A DNA stretch of 64,000 nucleotides, taken from positions 1-64,000 of the forward strand of contig VMSZ01000001.1 in assembly GCA_013791885.1 (NCBI GenBank), in the 5' to 3' direction. The notes under the pieces were generated by a model, which searched no databases, was not told where the DNA came from, and worked only from the letters and a program-made list of their open reading frames with translations. The stretch comes from Sulfurimonas sp. (lineage in GTDB: Bacteria > Campylobacterota > Campylobacteria > Campylobacterales > Sulfurimonadaceae). Numbering within the stretch: the stretch's first letter is position 1; the number at the start of each line of letters is the position of its first letter. A program made the translations under genes and the position numbers. This document shows, piece by piece, positions 43,274 through 52,890 of this stretch.

Positions 43274-43724
43274 TTTTGCCTCCTGTTTTTTCTTCGAGCT
43301 GCACATTTCTTATAATCATACCTTTGTCTATGGCTTTTACCATGTCATAAATAGTTAAAAGACCAATGCTTGTTCCTGTAAGCGCTTCCATTTCTACTCC
43401 GGTTTGACCGGTAAGTTTTGCTGTTACGGTAAGTTTAAACCCAGGGAGCTCAGGAAGCTCTTCCACGTCACAATTGATGCCGCTTAGGTTGAGGGGATGA
43501 CACATTGGGATGAGATCACTCGTTTTTTTTGTTCCCATAATGGCGGCAATGACGGCAGTTTGAAGCACGGGACCTTTTTTTGTTTTCTCAGTGACGATGG
43601 CATCGTACGCATCTCGGCTCATCTCTATTGTTCCGCTGGCAACAGCTACTCTCGTCGTCAAATTTTTATCTGAAACATCAACCATTTTTGGTCTTTGATT
43701 CTCATCTAGGTGCGTTAAATTCAT
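43254..43724 (-). CDS. moaC: Cyclic pyranopterin monophosphate synthase
   Basis: Second step of molybdenum-cofactor synthesis with MoaA. Signatures: N-terminal [19 protein letters not shown] (about 72-83), [25 protein letters not shown] and KTGGKSG. 156 aa, normal. The overlap with the DUF493 gene and the nearby mobA place cofactor genes only about 2 kb from the molybdoenzyme operon, which needs the product. Confidence 0.95.
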   Translation of the reverse strand: MNLTHLDENQRPKMVDVSDKNLTTRVAVASGTIEMSRDAYDAIVTEKTKKGPVLQTAVIAAIMGTKKTSDLIPMCHPLNLSGINCDVEELPELPGFKLTVTAKLTGQTGVEMEALTGTSIGLLTIYDMVKAIDKGMIIRNVQLEEKTGGKSGNYKR

Positions 43725-43774
43725 TTGATTTCTCTTTGTATTCTATATTATGGTTATATTATATCAGATGGGTG

Positions 43775-44350
43775 TTAAACAAGCGTGAGTGCTTCTTGGT
43801 ATTCGTGTGGATGATTGAGGTTAAGAAAGGCTTGTTTATCATCAAAATGCACAAAGTTTGTCTTTGAAGATTTCAGTAAAAGTCCAAGTTTATGATTGTC
43901 TTCGTCTAACATGGTGTTAAACGCAGCTTCTAGCGAACGATGGTAAATGCCGCACATTGGCTCCATTCCGTGTACAGATGTTGCAATGCTCGCATCTGCG
44001 TTTATGCGTGAATCACTTTCTATCAGTTCTTGTATGATGGTCTCGCTCACAAAAGGAGCATCAACGCTCAGAGCAAAAAACGCATCGCTTTGTAAGGCTT
44101 TAAAAACAGCAACAAATCCGGCCGTCGGAGCAAAAACTTTGTTTGTTTTGACATCTTCTATAAACGCAGCATCAAAATCAAATTTATTTTTGTCTTTACA
44201 TGAGATATATACGGTTTTGAAAATTTTACTTAAACGCGAGTATTGAAATTCTGTGAGTGTTTTAAATGAGGAAAACGGAAGAAGAGCTTTGTCTTCTCCC
44301 ATTCTAGAACTTTTGCCACCCGCAAAGATGACGCAAGGCATATCTAGCAT
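43775..44350 (-). CDS. mobA: Molybdenum cofactor guanylyltransferase
   Basis: Attaches GMP to Mo-molybdopterin to give the bis-MGD cofactor used by DMSO-reductase-family enzymes such as the one at 34360. The nucleotidyltransferase signature [19 protein letters not shown] is at the N-terminus, followed by ALSVDAPFV and [10 protein letters not shown]. 191 aa. A start three codons later is also possible; neither has a clear ribosome site. Its start lies 3 bp after the ompA stop. Confidence 0.9.
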   Translation of the reverse strand: MLDMPCVIFAGGKSSRMGEDKALLPFSSFKTLTEFQYSRLSKIFKTVYISCKDKNKFDFDAAFIEDVKTNKVFAPTAGFVAVFKALQSDAFFALSVDAPFVSETIIQELIESDSRINADASIATSVHGMEPMCGIYHRSLEAAFNTMLDEDNHKLGLLLKSSKTNFVHFDDKQAFLNLNHPHEYQEALTLV

Positions 44351-44353
44351 GAA

Positions 44354-45409
44354 TTATTTAGATAATACAGCTTCGATACGTCTGTTCTCAGCACGACCTT
44401 CTTTAGTCATGTTGCTTGCAACCGGTTGAGACTCACCTTGACCTACAGTTGTAACTCTATCAGCAGAAACACCTTTTGCAACTAATGAAGTTTTTACAGC
44501 GTTTGCTCTGTTTTGAGAAAGTTTCATGTTTGCAGCTTCGCTACCTACACTGTCAGTATGACCAATGATTTCAGCTTTGTAAGATTTAGCAGCTTTTAAG
44601 AAATCTGCAAATTTTTGAACGTTAGCGTCTGAAGCTTTGTCAATTTTGTAAGAGTTGTTGTCAAAGTTGATGTGAAGGTTTGCAACGATTGTACAACCAT
44701 CTTTATCTACTTGAACGCCAGCCGGAGTATTTGGACATTTGTCCATTGAATCTTTAACACCGTCTTTGTCTGCATCGCCATCTACTTTAACAGGAGCAAC
44801 AACAACCGGAGCCGGTTTAGCAACAACTGGAGCAACAACAGGTGCAGCAACAGGAGCAGGTTTTACTTCAGGAGCACCAAATGCAAAGTTAACACCAAAA
44901 AGGCCCATAACATTGTTATCCCATCTTGCAGCATTTTCTTTTAATTCGTAAACTGCTTCAAGTTTAAGTGCAACATGTTCCATTATTGGCATTTTAACAC
45001 CAACACCGGCATCTAAAAATAGACTGTCAACATTTTCTTGTTGTTTGTTATCCATTTTTTCCATACCAAGACCCGCTTTAGCAAAAGGTTGGAAATAACT
45101 GTCTGTTTTGTATGTATAAACACCGTTTAATGCAATACGTAAAACGTCCGTTGAACCATCAGCAGGAAGTTCATACTCTCCGTTCTTGCTATTTGAATCA
45201 GTGTATAAAACTGCAAGTTCAGGACTGATTGCCCAATCAGGATTATTGTATTGTAGCTCAACACCATATACCATATAACCATTGTCTTTGAAGCCTAGGT
45301 TTCCTTCAGCAAAGTTGTATCCAACAACAGGAGTAATCTCATAGTTGTATGGAGTAGCAAGAGCTAACGATCCAGCAAGTAAAGCCGGGATAAGAAGAAT
45401 TTTTTTCAT
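44354..45409 (-). CDS. OmpA/OprF-type outer membrane porin
   Basis: 351 residues: Sec signal peptide (ends ALA-TPYN), an N-terminal 8-stranded beta-barrel (about 20-175), a Pro/Ala/Val linker (KPAPVAAPVVAPVV), a thrombospondin type-3 calcium segment (GDADKDGVKDSMDKCPN) and a C-terminal OmpA peptidoglycan-binding domain (IIGHTDSVGSEAANMKLSQNRA). Likely a major structural porin. AAGGACTTAAA precedes the ATG, and a -10 (GCTATAAT) lies inside a palindrome about 75 bp upstream. Confidence 0.93.
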   Translation of the reverse strand: MKKILLIPALLAGSLALATPYNYEITPVVGYNFAEGNLGFKDNGYMVYGVELQYNNPDWAISPELAVLYTDSNSKNGEYELPADGSTDVLRIALNGVYTYKTDSYFQPFAKAGLGMEKMDNKQQENVDSLFLDAGVGVKMPIMEHVALKLEAVYELKENAARWDNNVMGLFGVNFAFGAPEVKPAPVAAPVVAPVVAKPAPVVVAPVKVDGDADKDGVKDSMDKCPNTPAGVQVDKDGCTIVANLHINFDNNSYKIDKASDANVQKFADFLKAAKSYKAEIIGHTDSVGSEAANMKLSQNRANAVKTSLVAKGVSADRVTTVGQGESQPVASNMTKEGRAENRRIEAVLSK

Positions 45410-45466
45410 TTTAAGTCCTTATATTTTAAATGTTTGTGTCAATTAGATACTATCTGTTCTAAATAA

Positions 45467-45500
45467 GTCACATTATTTCGCAATTATAGCGAAATTTAAT
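45467..45500. promoter_or_regulatory. Palindromic promoter region of ompA
   Basis: CACATTATTTCGC and GCGAAATTTAATGTG form an imperfect inverted repeat (2-nt bulge) around a 7-nt loop. On the minus strand it contains GCTATAAT, the likely ompA -10. This may be an operator or a terminator for leuC readthrough. Confidence 0.4.
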
Positions 45501-45503
45501 GTG

Positions 45504-45524
45504 AAAATAGTGTTGAACTATTTT
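45504..45524 (-). terminator. Hairpin at the leuC stop
   Basis: AAAATAGT, loop GTTGA, ACTATTTT: a perfect 8-bp stem that includes the leuC stop codon, with an A/T-rich downstream side on the minus strand. Confidence 0.5.
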
Positions 45525-46780
45525 CTTGGATCTGAAATATAGCCGGTAATAGCAGATATGGCAGCAACTGCCGAATTTGCCAAGTAAACTTTTGAACTGC
45601 GGCTTCCCATACGTCCAACGAAGTTACGGTTGGTTGTAGAAACTGCAACCTCTCCATCACCAAGTATACCCATGTATCCACCCAGACAAGCGCCACAAGT
45701 AGGATTGCTTACAACTCCGCCGGCATCAATTATAATATCCATGTAGCCAAGTCTATAAGCTTCTTGCAGAATTTTTTGAGTTCCTGGAGTTACTATGAGA
45801 CGTACGTCATCGTGAACTCTTTTACCCTTAAGAATCTCAGAAGCAGTCTTTAGGTCGCCTAAGCGACCATTTGTACAAGAGCCTATGAAAGCCTGGTCAA
45901 TTTTTATTTTATCGTTTACAGCCTGCGTTATGCTGTGACCGTTTGACGGTAAGAACGGGTAAGCAATAACAGGTTCTAATTCTGCTACATTTATCTCTAA
46001 AACCATGTCGTATTTAGCGTCTGCATCTGAGGCATGGATTCTTGGTGCACGAGCTAATGTCTTGTCTGCAAGAAACTCTTTTGTAACATCGTCATATGCA
46101 ACTATTCCGCTTTTAGCACCAGCTTCTATGGCCATATTACACATAGAAAATCTATCGTCCATGTTTAAATACTCAATTGTGCTGCCTGTAAACTCTAAAG
46201 TTTTATAGAGGGCTCCATCAACACCAATCATTCTGATGATTTCTAAAATAATATCTTTTCCTGTGGTATAAAGACCCGGTTTTCCACTAAGAACTACTTT
46301 AATTGATTCTGGAACTTTAAACCAGTTTCCGCCTGTAATCATTGCAAAAGCTAAGTCTGTTGAACCCATCCCTGTTGAAAAAGCACCTAAAGCACCATGT
46401 GTACAAGTATGTGAATCTGCACCGATGATAACATCTCCCGGAGAGATAAGACCTTTTTCCGGTAAAAGAGCGTGCTCAATTCCCATATCTTTTTCATCAA
46501 AAAAGTTTTTAAGATTGTACTCTTTGGCAAAATCACGGGAAATACGTGCCTGATTTGCTGATTCAATATCTTTTGCTGGAATAAAATGGTCAAGAACAAG
46601 TGCAAATCCGTCCGGATTGGCAAGTTTTTTTGCACCGCTTAGTCTGAACGCACTAATAGAGATAGGAGTAGTAATATCATTACCGATAACCATGTCTATG
46701 TTTGAGCGTATGATTTCGCCGGCATATACTTTGCGACCAACATGCTCTGAGAATATTTTTTCAGTTATAGTTTGAGCCAT
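45518..46780 (-). CDS. leuC: 3-isopropylmalate dehydratase large subunit
   Basis: FeS hydro-lyase of leucine synthesis (works with LeuD, not in the window). Cluster ligands: SCTNGRLGDL near 300 and CGACLGGYMG near 360-370. IIGADSHTCTHGALGAFSTGMG near 125 is a family signature. The start used is MAQTITEKIF at 46780, with AGGAA 8 bases upstream; a frame 14 codons longer is discounted. 420 aa. The small subunit gene does not follow, so leuD must lie elsewhere. Confidence 0.9.
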   Translation of the reverse strand: MAQTITEKIFSEHVGRKVYAGEIIRSNIDMVIGNDITTPISISAFRLSGAKKLANPDGFALVLDHFIPAKDIESANQARISRDFAKEYNLKNFFDEKDMGIEHALLPEKGLISPGDVIIGADSHTCTHGALGAFSTGMGSTDLAFAMITGGNWFKVPESIKVVLSGKPGLYTTGKDIILEIIRMIGVDGALYKTLEFTGSTIEYLNMDDRFSMCNMAIEAGAKSGIVAYDDVTKEFLADKTLARAPRIHASDADAKYDMVLEINVAELEPVIAYPFLPSNGHSITQAVNDKIKIDQAFIGSCTNGRLGDLKTASEILKGKRVHDDVRLIVTPGTQKILQEAYRLGYMDIIIDAGGVVSNPTCGACLGGYMGILGDGEVAVSTTNRNFVGRMGSRSSKVYLANSAVAAISAITGYISDPRK

Positions 46781-46832
46781 AATTTGATTCCTTTTTATTT
46801 GATTTAAACGCGACAGGAACATCTTCCTTTCG

Positions 46833-46861
46833 CTACGCTAAGGTCGCTTAGGACACTTAAG
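46833..46861. repeat. Dispersed intergenic repeat, copy 1
   Basis: Core CTACGCTA-N4-CGCTTAGG-A-CACTTAAG, in the gap between leuC and the DUF4197 gene. The same pattern with small gaps occurs at 49831. Two hairpins follow it (arms GAAATCA/TGATTTC and TTGCCTC/GAGGCAA, about 46879-46930). Confidence 0.5.
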
Positions 46862-46999
46862 GGCAGCCCAATGCAGGAAATCACTAGATGATTTCTCGTG
46901 AAAGCTTTGCCTCTTTGAGGCAAGAGTTTTCAGTGCTATGCCAAATTTTTTTCGGAATTATAGCATTGCAGAATTAAATTTATAATATTTTTGTTTTTT

Positions 47000-47830
47000 T
47001 TACTTTCCGAAAACTTCTTTTAAAAGAGAACTTGTTTGTGCAAGAGGATCTTTTCTAATCTCTGCTTCTTTCTCTGCGAGCATTTTAAAAAGCCCTGATA
47101 TCGCCTGTTCTGTGACATAATCATCAAGATTTTCATCCGAACTGCTTGGAAGATATTCATCTGCACCAAAACCTTTGGCCATTTCCATAAGAGAGTTGTC
47201 TTCTATAAAGTTTTTCGCGTTTTCACCATAGTATTCATTAAAAATATCATAATATTTGGCAACATCATTTTCTTGCATACTCTCTTGGATAATAGGTTTT
47301 ATCATCTCTTTAAGTGAGCCGGTTGTGTTTTTTTGAAAGTACTCTGTAGCGGCATGCTCATTGCCATTTAAAATTGTTTTTGCATCATCAACAGACATTT
47401 TGTCAATGGCATCTACAAAAATAGCTGCAGTTTTTGGTGCAGCTTTGCTTGCAGCAGTGTTCATAGAATGTATCAAGTCATCTGCAAGTTTATCTCCGCC
47501 TACACTTCTTATGAGAGTCTCTGTTTTTGCCAGATTTTCTGGAAGAGGTATTTTGACATTGGGATTATTCAGATAACCGCCATCTTTTCCTAGTTCCGCT
47601 ACGCCATACTTGACGCCATTTTTAAGTGCTTCTTTTAAACCGCTTGTAACGGTGTCGTTGCTAAGGCTTGATGCTTTGGCAGTGCTCGCTGTTGAAGAAG
47701 AAGGAGCCAGTTCTTGTTTTTTTGTTTGGACAACTTCACTAAGTTTTTGTTGTAAAATACCACCAAAATCAAGACCAAATGCCAAAGATGAACTTAGGGC
47801 GAGAGTTGCAATTATTGATATACTTTTCAT
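47000..47830 (-). CDS. DUF4197 exported protein
   Basis: 276 residues with a Sec signal peptide (ends near AFG-LDF). DUF4197 landmarks: LKEALKNGVKYGVAELGKDGGYLNN near 65-88, KIPLPENLAK, and helical repeats to the end (FKMLAEKEAEIRKDP). Family members are periplasmic, of unknown function. 14-bp spacing from the upstream gene suggests a shared transcript. Confidence 0.8.
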   Translation of the reverse strand: MKSISIIATLALSSSLAFGLDFGGILQQKLSEVVQTKKQELAPSSSTASTAKASSLSNDTVTSGLKEALKNGVKYGVAELGKDGGYLNNPNVKIPLPENLAKTETLIRSVGGDKLADDLIHSMNTAASKAAPKTAAIFVDAIDKMSVDDAKTILNGNEHAATEYFQKNTTGSLKEMIKPIIQESMQENDVAKYYDIFNEYYGENAKNFIEDNSLMEMAKGFGADEYLPSSSDENLDDYVTEQAISGLFKMLAEKEAEIRKDPLAQTSSLLKEVFGK

Positions 47831-47844
47831 ACTATTCCTTTTAT

Positions 47845-48348
47845 TTATTGCTCATATTTTAAAGCTTTTTTTGTAAATTCAGCTGAACAAAAAAACATGC
47901 TGACAAAGATAGGGTTTAATTTAACATATTCTTCGTTAGCAGTTTCGAAGACTTTAAAATTAAAGCCGCCACCGTCATTTTCATCTTTTGGAGTAACAGT
48001 AAATTCAATCGGAGCAAGAGTTTTAACCATATTAAGGATGCTTTTTCTTTTTTTGCTGTTGTCATGGTTGAGAATGTTAAAGTCTGGTTCTTCTGAACTT
48101 TTATGCGAAATCAAAATTTCATTAAGAAGGTCGAACTTATCTTTAAAAACTATTTTGTTCCAGGTTATAATGGTGTTTGGAGTTTCTATTTTACATGCTT
48201 TAAAAGTAAGCGGATGCGGTTTTTGTGCTCTCATGGCTTCGATGAGCGCGAGTAAAAAGTTCGCTCCGCCTATGCTTTGAGCTGCTTTTTCCATAAAAAG
48301 ATGGATGAGGGTTTTATTTTCCTCTGATTGTTGGTTAAAATTACACAT
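47845..48348 (-). CDS. Hypothetical protein upstream of the DUF4197 gene
   Basis: 167 residues, no signal peptide, three Cys. Mixed alpha/beta with ITWNKIVFKDKFDLLNEILIS and GGGFNFKVFETANEEYVKLNP. No family recognised. It is likely cotranscribed with the DUF4197 gene 14 bp downstream and is divergent from nifS. Confidence 0.55.
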   Translation of the reverse strand: MCNFNQQSEENKTLIHLFMEKAAQSIGGANFLLALIEAMRAQKPHPLTFKACKIETPNTIITWNKIVFKDKFDLLNEILISHKSSEEPDFNILNHDNSKKRKSILNMVKTLAPIEFTVTPKDENDGGGFNFKVFETANEEYVKLNPIFVSMFFCSAEFTKKALKYEQ

Positions 48349-48494
48349 ATTGTTTCTCCTCTTAAAGGTGAGATTTTATCCAAATCATGATTAAAAAGTG
48401 TCCTAACTGAAAAAACTATTAACTGAAATCTTAAATCAGTTTTACTTAAGCATATCGTAATAACAAAGCTATTATGATGTCAAAAGTAAAAGAG

Positions 48495-48507
48495 GACAAA
48501 AATTGTC
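48495..48507. promoter_or_regulatory. Small inverted repeat upstream of nifS
   Basis: GACAA, AAA, TTGTC, about 45 bp before the nifS ATG, in the likely promoter region. Short arms (5 bp) make it a weak operator candidate for iron or FeS-responsive control. Confidence 0.25.
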
Positions 48508-48549
48508 TGATTTAAAATAAGAGCTTTTTAGTCTCTATAAAAAAGGTAG

Positions 48550-49782
<1,233 letters not shown>

Positions 49783-49830
49783 ATGGCACCTCTATCCATG
49801 AGAACGATGTTTGAGCAAAAGCCCAAGCAT

Positions 49831-49855
49831 CTACGCTAGCCGCTTAGGCACTAAA
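49831..49855. repeat. Dispersed intergenic repeat, copy 2
   Basis: CTACGCTAGCCGCTTAGGC followed by ACTAAAG; relates to 46833-46861 with small gaps. It lies in the 142-bp nifS-nifU gap, followed by a short hairpin (CTTCTGCGAAG) and the nifU ribosome site. Confidence 0.5.
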
Positions 49856-49909
49856 GCTAGCTTCTGCGAAGCAGAAAAAGAAAAATGAATAATTATTAAG
49901 GAGTAAGAA

Positions 49910-50884
49910 ATGGCAAAAGCAGATATGTTAGGTGCGTCACTTTGGGACGCATATTCAAATAAAGTAACAACTCTTATGAACAATCCTCAGCACCAAGGGG
50001 AAATTTTTGAAGCAGACGCTGAGTCTCGCGGGAACAAACTCATCGTTGCAGATTTTGGTGCGGAGAGTTGTGGGGACGCAGTGCGTTTGTACTGGGAAAT
50101 AGACCCGGCAAATGACACAATCGTAAATTCAAAATTTAAGAGTTTTGGATGTGGTACAGCTATCGCGTCATCAGACGTTATGACTGAACTTTGTATTGGT
50201 AAAACGGTTCAAGAAGCTGTAAAAATTACAAATATTGACGTTGAGATGGCTCTTCGTGATACACCGGATGTTCCAGCTGTTCCACCTCAAAAAATGCACT
50301 GTTCTGTTATGGCTTATGACGTTATCAAAAAAGCTGCGGGACTTTACATGGGTGTTGATGCGGCGAGTTTTGAGAGTGAAATCATCGTTTGTGAATGTGC
50401 GCGTGTAAGTTTAGGCACACTTCAAGAGGTTATCAAGTTAAATGACCTTAAAACAGTTGAGCAGATTACAGATTACACAAAAGCCGGCGGTTTCTGTAAA
50501 TCTTGTATCAAACCAGGCGGTCACGAGGCTAGAGAATGGTACTTAGTTGACATTTTAGCGAACACTCGTAAAGAGATGGACGAAGAGAAAATGAAACTAG
50601 CTGCTGATGCCGGAGTTAACGGTAAATTTGAAGAGATGACTTTAGTACAACAGATTAAAGCTGTTGACGCAATCGTTGATGAGAATGTACGTCAGTTCCT
50701 CGTTATGGACGGTGGCGATATGGAAGTTATCGACATTAAAAAAGGTGATGATTACATAGATATTTACATTCGTTACCTAGGTGCATGTAACGGTTGTGCT
50801 TCTTCATCAACCGGTACACTTTACGCAATTGAAGCAACATTGAAAGAAAAACTTTCTTCTAAAATCAGAGTTTTACCAATATAA
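49910..50884 (+). CDS. nifU: NifU FeS cluster scaffold protein
   Basis: 324-residue three-part scaffold. N-terminal IscU-like domain with Cys in ESCGDAVRL, KSFGCGTAIASSD and KMHCSVMAYD; central [2Fe-2S] BFD-like domain with CECARVS and FCKSCIKPGG (about 162-205); C-terminal Nfu domain with GACNGCASS (about 300). It takes sulfur from NifS and delivers clusters. AAGGAG precedes the ATG. No nitrogenase genes are present, so this is the general assembly system. Confidence 0.95.
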   Translation: MAKADMLGASLWDAYSNKVTTLMNNPQHQGEIFEADAESRGNKLIVADFGAESCGDAVRLYWEIDPANDTIVNSKFKSFGCGTAIASSDVMTELCIGKTVQEAVKITNIDVEMALRDTPDVPAVPPQKMHCSVMAYDVIKKAAGLYMGVDAASFESEIIVCECARVSLGTLQEVIKLNDLKTVEQITDYTKAGGFCKSCIKPGGHEAREWYLVDILANTRKEMDEEKMKLAADAGVNGKFEEMTLVQQIKAVDAIVDENVRQFLVMDGGDMEVIDIKKGDDYIDIYIRYLGACNGCASSSTGTLYAIEATLKEKLSSKIRVLPI

Positions 50885-50893
50885 CTCTCTTCT

Positions 50894-50925
50894 AAACGCA
50901 GTCTAGCTTTTTAGGCTGCGTTTTT
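50894..50925 (+). terminator. nifU terminator built from an inverted AAACGCAG pair
   Basis: AAACGCAGTCTA, loop GCTTTT, TAGGCTGCGTTT then Ts: a 12-bp stem with one G-U pair and a T-run, 10 bp after the stop. Both arms carry the overrepresented heptamer AAACGCA/TGCGTTT in opposite orientation. Confidence 0.85.
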
Positions 50926-50993
50926 CCACTTTATTTTCCCCACGCAAAATTTTAAAATATGGTTACAATTGCACATTTAAATGAGGCAAAAAT

Positions 50994-51617
50994 ATGAGCC
51001 AGGAACTTTACTCTAAGATTACAGATGCTTTAGTAGATGATGGTTATATCATAGTTCCAAACGCCATAAACGCAACTCTCTCACAAAATCTTATCGCTCT
51101 TGCAAAAAAATCTAAAAACTTCAAGCGTGCCGGAATATCTGCCCGAAAAAAGATTCGTTCGGACAAAAGACGCGACAAAATTCTCTGGCTCAATGAAGAC
51201 AATGGTACCCAGAGTGAGTTTATCAGTTTCGCTGATGGGCTCAAAGATTTTTTAAACAGGGAACTTTTTATTGGAATCAGTTATTTTGAGAGTCACTTTG
51301 CTTTGTATGAAGAGGGTGATTTTTATGAAACACATTATGATGCCTTTAAAAACTCAGTAAACCGTGTTGTAACGGTAGTCTATTATCTCAATGAAAATTG
51401 GGATGAGAAGAGTGATGGCGGGGAACTTGTGATGTATGATGATGACAATAATTTTATCAAAAAAGTACTGCCAGAGGCTGATACGCTCGTTGTTTTTATG
51501 AGTGAGAAATTTCCACATGAAGTTCTTAAAGCTAAAAGAAAAAGATACTCTATAGCCGGATGGTTCAGGGTAGATATACGTGAAGGAATCCCAGTGCCTC
51601 TTGAGTCATTGGCCTAA
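50994..51617 (+). CDS. 2-oxoglutarate/Fe(II)-dependent oxygenase
   Basis: 207 residues of the prolyl-4-hydroxylase-like P4Hc fold. Iron ligands H-x-D in YETHYDAF (about 117-119) and distal His in FPHEVL (about 174), with the 2OG-binding Arg/Ser in KRYSIAGWFRVD. The GGELVMYDDD segment is typical. Substrate unknown; relatives hydroxylate proteins or small molecules. AGG lies upstream of the ATG. Convergent with the small minus-strand genes that follow. Confidence 0.88.
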   Translation: MSQELYSKITDALVDDGYIIVPNAINATLSQNLIALAKKSKNFKRAGISARKKIRSDKRRDKILWLNEDNGTQSEFISFADGLKDFLNRELFIGISYFESHFALYEEGDFYETHYDAFKNSVNRVVTVVYYLNENWDEKSDGGELVMYDDDNNFIKKVLPEADTLVVFMSEKFPHEVLKAKRKRYSIAGWFRVDIREGIPVPLESLA

Positions 51618-51619
51618 AG

Positions 51620-51733
51620 CTAATTATTTAATACTTTTGATTTAGCCAAGGCCGCTTCTATCTCTTCTTTGCTTACGTCCCCGCTAAAAGAGATTTGCAC
51701 TCCTTCTTGCGTTTTATTGACAATCTTATTCAC
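51620..51733 (-). CDS. Candidate 37-aa small protein
   Basis: A 114-bp frame starting GTG within the end of the upstream 80-aa gene (8-base overlap, AAGG shortly before). The product begins MNKIVNKTQEGVQISFSGD and continues with VSKEEIEAALAKSK, a strand-turn-helix pattern with normal amino-acid use. It probably belongs to the same transcript as the 80-aa exported protein. No homology known to me. Too short for certainty. Confidence 0.45.
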   Translation of the reverse strand: MNKIVNKTQEGVQISFSGDVSKEEIEAALAKSKVLNN

Positions 51734-51968
51734 TTTTTCCCTTCGGAAGATATTGGAATTTTACAAAACATCTCCACTCTCTTGAATCGCTTTTTTCACA
51801 AAGACAGCCGACATCCATATCTTTGACATCATATTTGCTTTTCGCCTCGGCTTTTGCCAAAGCACAGGCATCTCTCTGTTCCTCAGCCAAACCCCGCTCA
51901 AGTCCGTCTAAAAGCGGTGATTGTGCAAATAAAAATGTTGTTAATGTTAGTAATAATAATTTTTTCAT
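51726..51968 (-). CDS. Small exported protein with four cysteines
   Basis: 80 residues: Sec signal peptide (MKKLLLLTLTTFLFAQ), then a short mature domain with four Cys (DACALA, VGCLCEKS and WRCFVK), probably forming two disulfides in the periplasm. No family recognised. Divergent from the CitE-like gene with 37 bp between them, so the promoters are back to back. Confidence 0.65.
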   Translation of the reverse strand: MKKLLLLTLTTFLFAQSPLLDGLERGLAEEQRDACALAKAEAKSKYDVKDMDVGCLCEKSDSREWRCFVKFQYLPKGKSE

Positions 51969-51992
51969 GGGGCTATTTTACAAGATGCTTGC

Positions 51993-51998
51993 TATACT
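51993..51998 (+). promoter_or_regulatory. Extended -10 directly before the CitE-like gene
   Basis: TTGCTATACT: TATACT ends only 7 bp before the ATG at 52006. Transcription would start at or within one or two bases of that ATG, giving a leaderless mRNA unless the true start is further in. Confidence 0.4.
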
Positions 51999-52005
51999 CT
52001 CGCTT

Positions 52006-52890
52006 ATGAAAAAGATGGACTATACAGAATTGGGAGGGACTTTGTTTGTCCCTTTCTGGCATAAAGATTTGCTCAAAATCGCTCATGGAACGAAATACCC
52101 GAACTTAAAAAGTATGCTTGTAGATACAGAAGACGGAGTAAACGCAGCCGAGTTTTTAGAAGCTCATCTGCGTTTAGAGAGCTTTTTACAAGAACTTCAT
52201 GCACCAAAACCTTACCTCTTTATTCGCCCCAGAAACGTTGCGTTTTTAGAGGAGTTACTGCGTTTGGAAGGGATTGAAAAAATAGACGGCTTCATCTTGC
52301 CGAAGTTTTCTCTCTTAAACGCAGAAGAATATCTTGAACTCTTACGTGGGCGTGATTTTGTTTTTATGCCGAGTATTGAAGGAGAAGAGTTGTTTGAGCA
52401 AAATAAACTGTTAGAACTTCGCACAATCCTTTTGAGTTACAAAGAGCAAATTCCTCTTGTACGTTTTGGTTTGGAAGATATGCTCAGACAACTCGGCATG
52501 AGAAGAACATGTGATGAAAGCGTTTTTGATTTAAGCGCACCGGCAAGCGTTGCGGGAAATTTTATTGCTGCGTTTAAGAGTGCGGGTTTTACCGTAAGCG
52601 GCGGCGTTTACCCTTGTTTTAGAGATGAAGATGGTTTTGCAAAAGACGTGAAACGCGATTTGAAAGAGGGACTTTTTTCTAAGACTATTATTCACCCTTC
52701 GCAGATAGAACTGACAAATGAGCTTTATAAAGTGAATGAAAAAAGTTTTGATGAAGCACTTGAACTCTGTTTCGCGACAAAGGCTGCGTTTGCTCAAAAT
52801 GGTAAAATGGCTGAGGTCTCAACTATGAGCCCTCATGCCAAAGAGCTCATAAAACGGGCGCAGGTGTACGGATTATCGTTCCCAGAGTAG
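52006..52890 (+). CDS. HpcH/HpaI-CitE-like aldolase/lyase
   Basis: 294 residues of the CitE fold: LVDTEDGVNAAE (about 38-49, the acidic metal site), YLFIRPRNVAF (Arg near 75), DGFILPK, and IIHPSQIE near 229. These proteins cleave or form C-C bonds with CoA esters (citryl-CoA, malyl-CoA) or related acids. The ATG at 52006 follows the -10 box; an in-frame ATG three codons on (52015) is also possible. The 3' end overlaps the convergent HerA-like gene by 18 bases. Substrate unknown. Confidence 0.82.
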   Translation: MKKMDYTELGGTLFVPFWHKDLLKIAHGTKYPNLKSMLVDTEDGVNAAEFLEAHLRLESFLQELHAPKPYLFIRPRNVAFLEELLRLEGIEKIDGFILPKFSLLNAEEYLELLRGRDFVFMPSIEGEELFEQNKLLELRTILLSYKEQIPLVRFGLEDMLRQLGMRRTCDESVFDLSAPASVAGNFIAAFKSAGFTVSGGVYPCFRDEDGFAKDVKRDLKEGLFSKTIIHPSQIELTNELYKVNEKSFDEALELCFATKAAFAQNGKMAEVSTMSPHAKELIKRAQVYGLSFPE

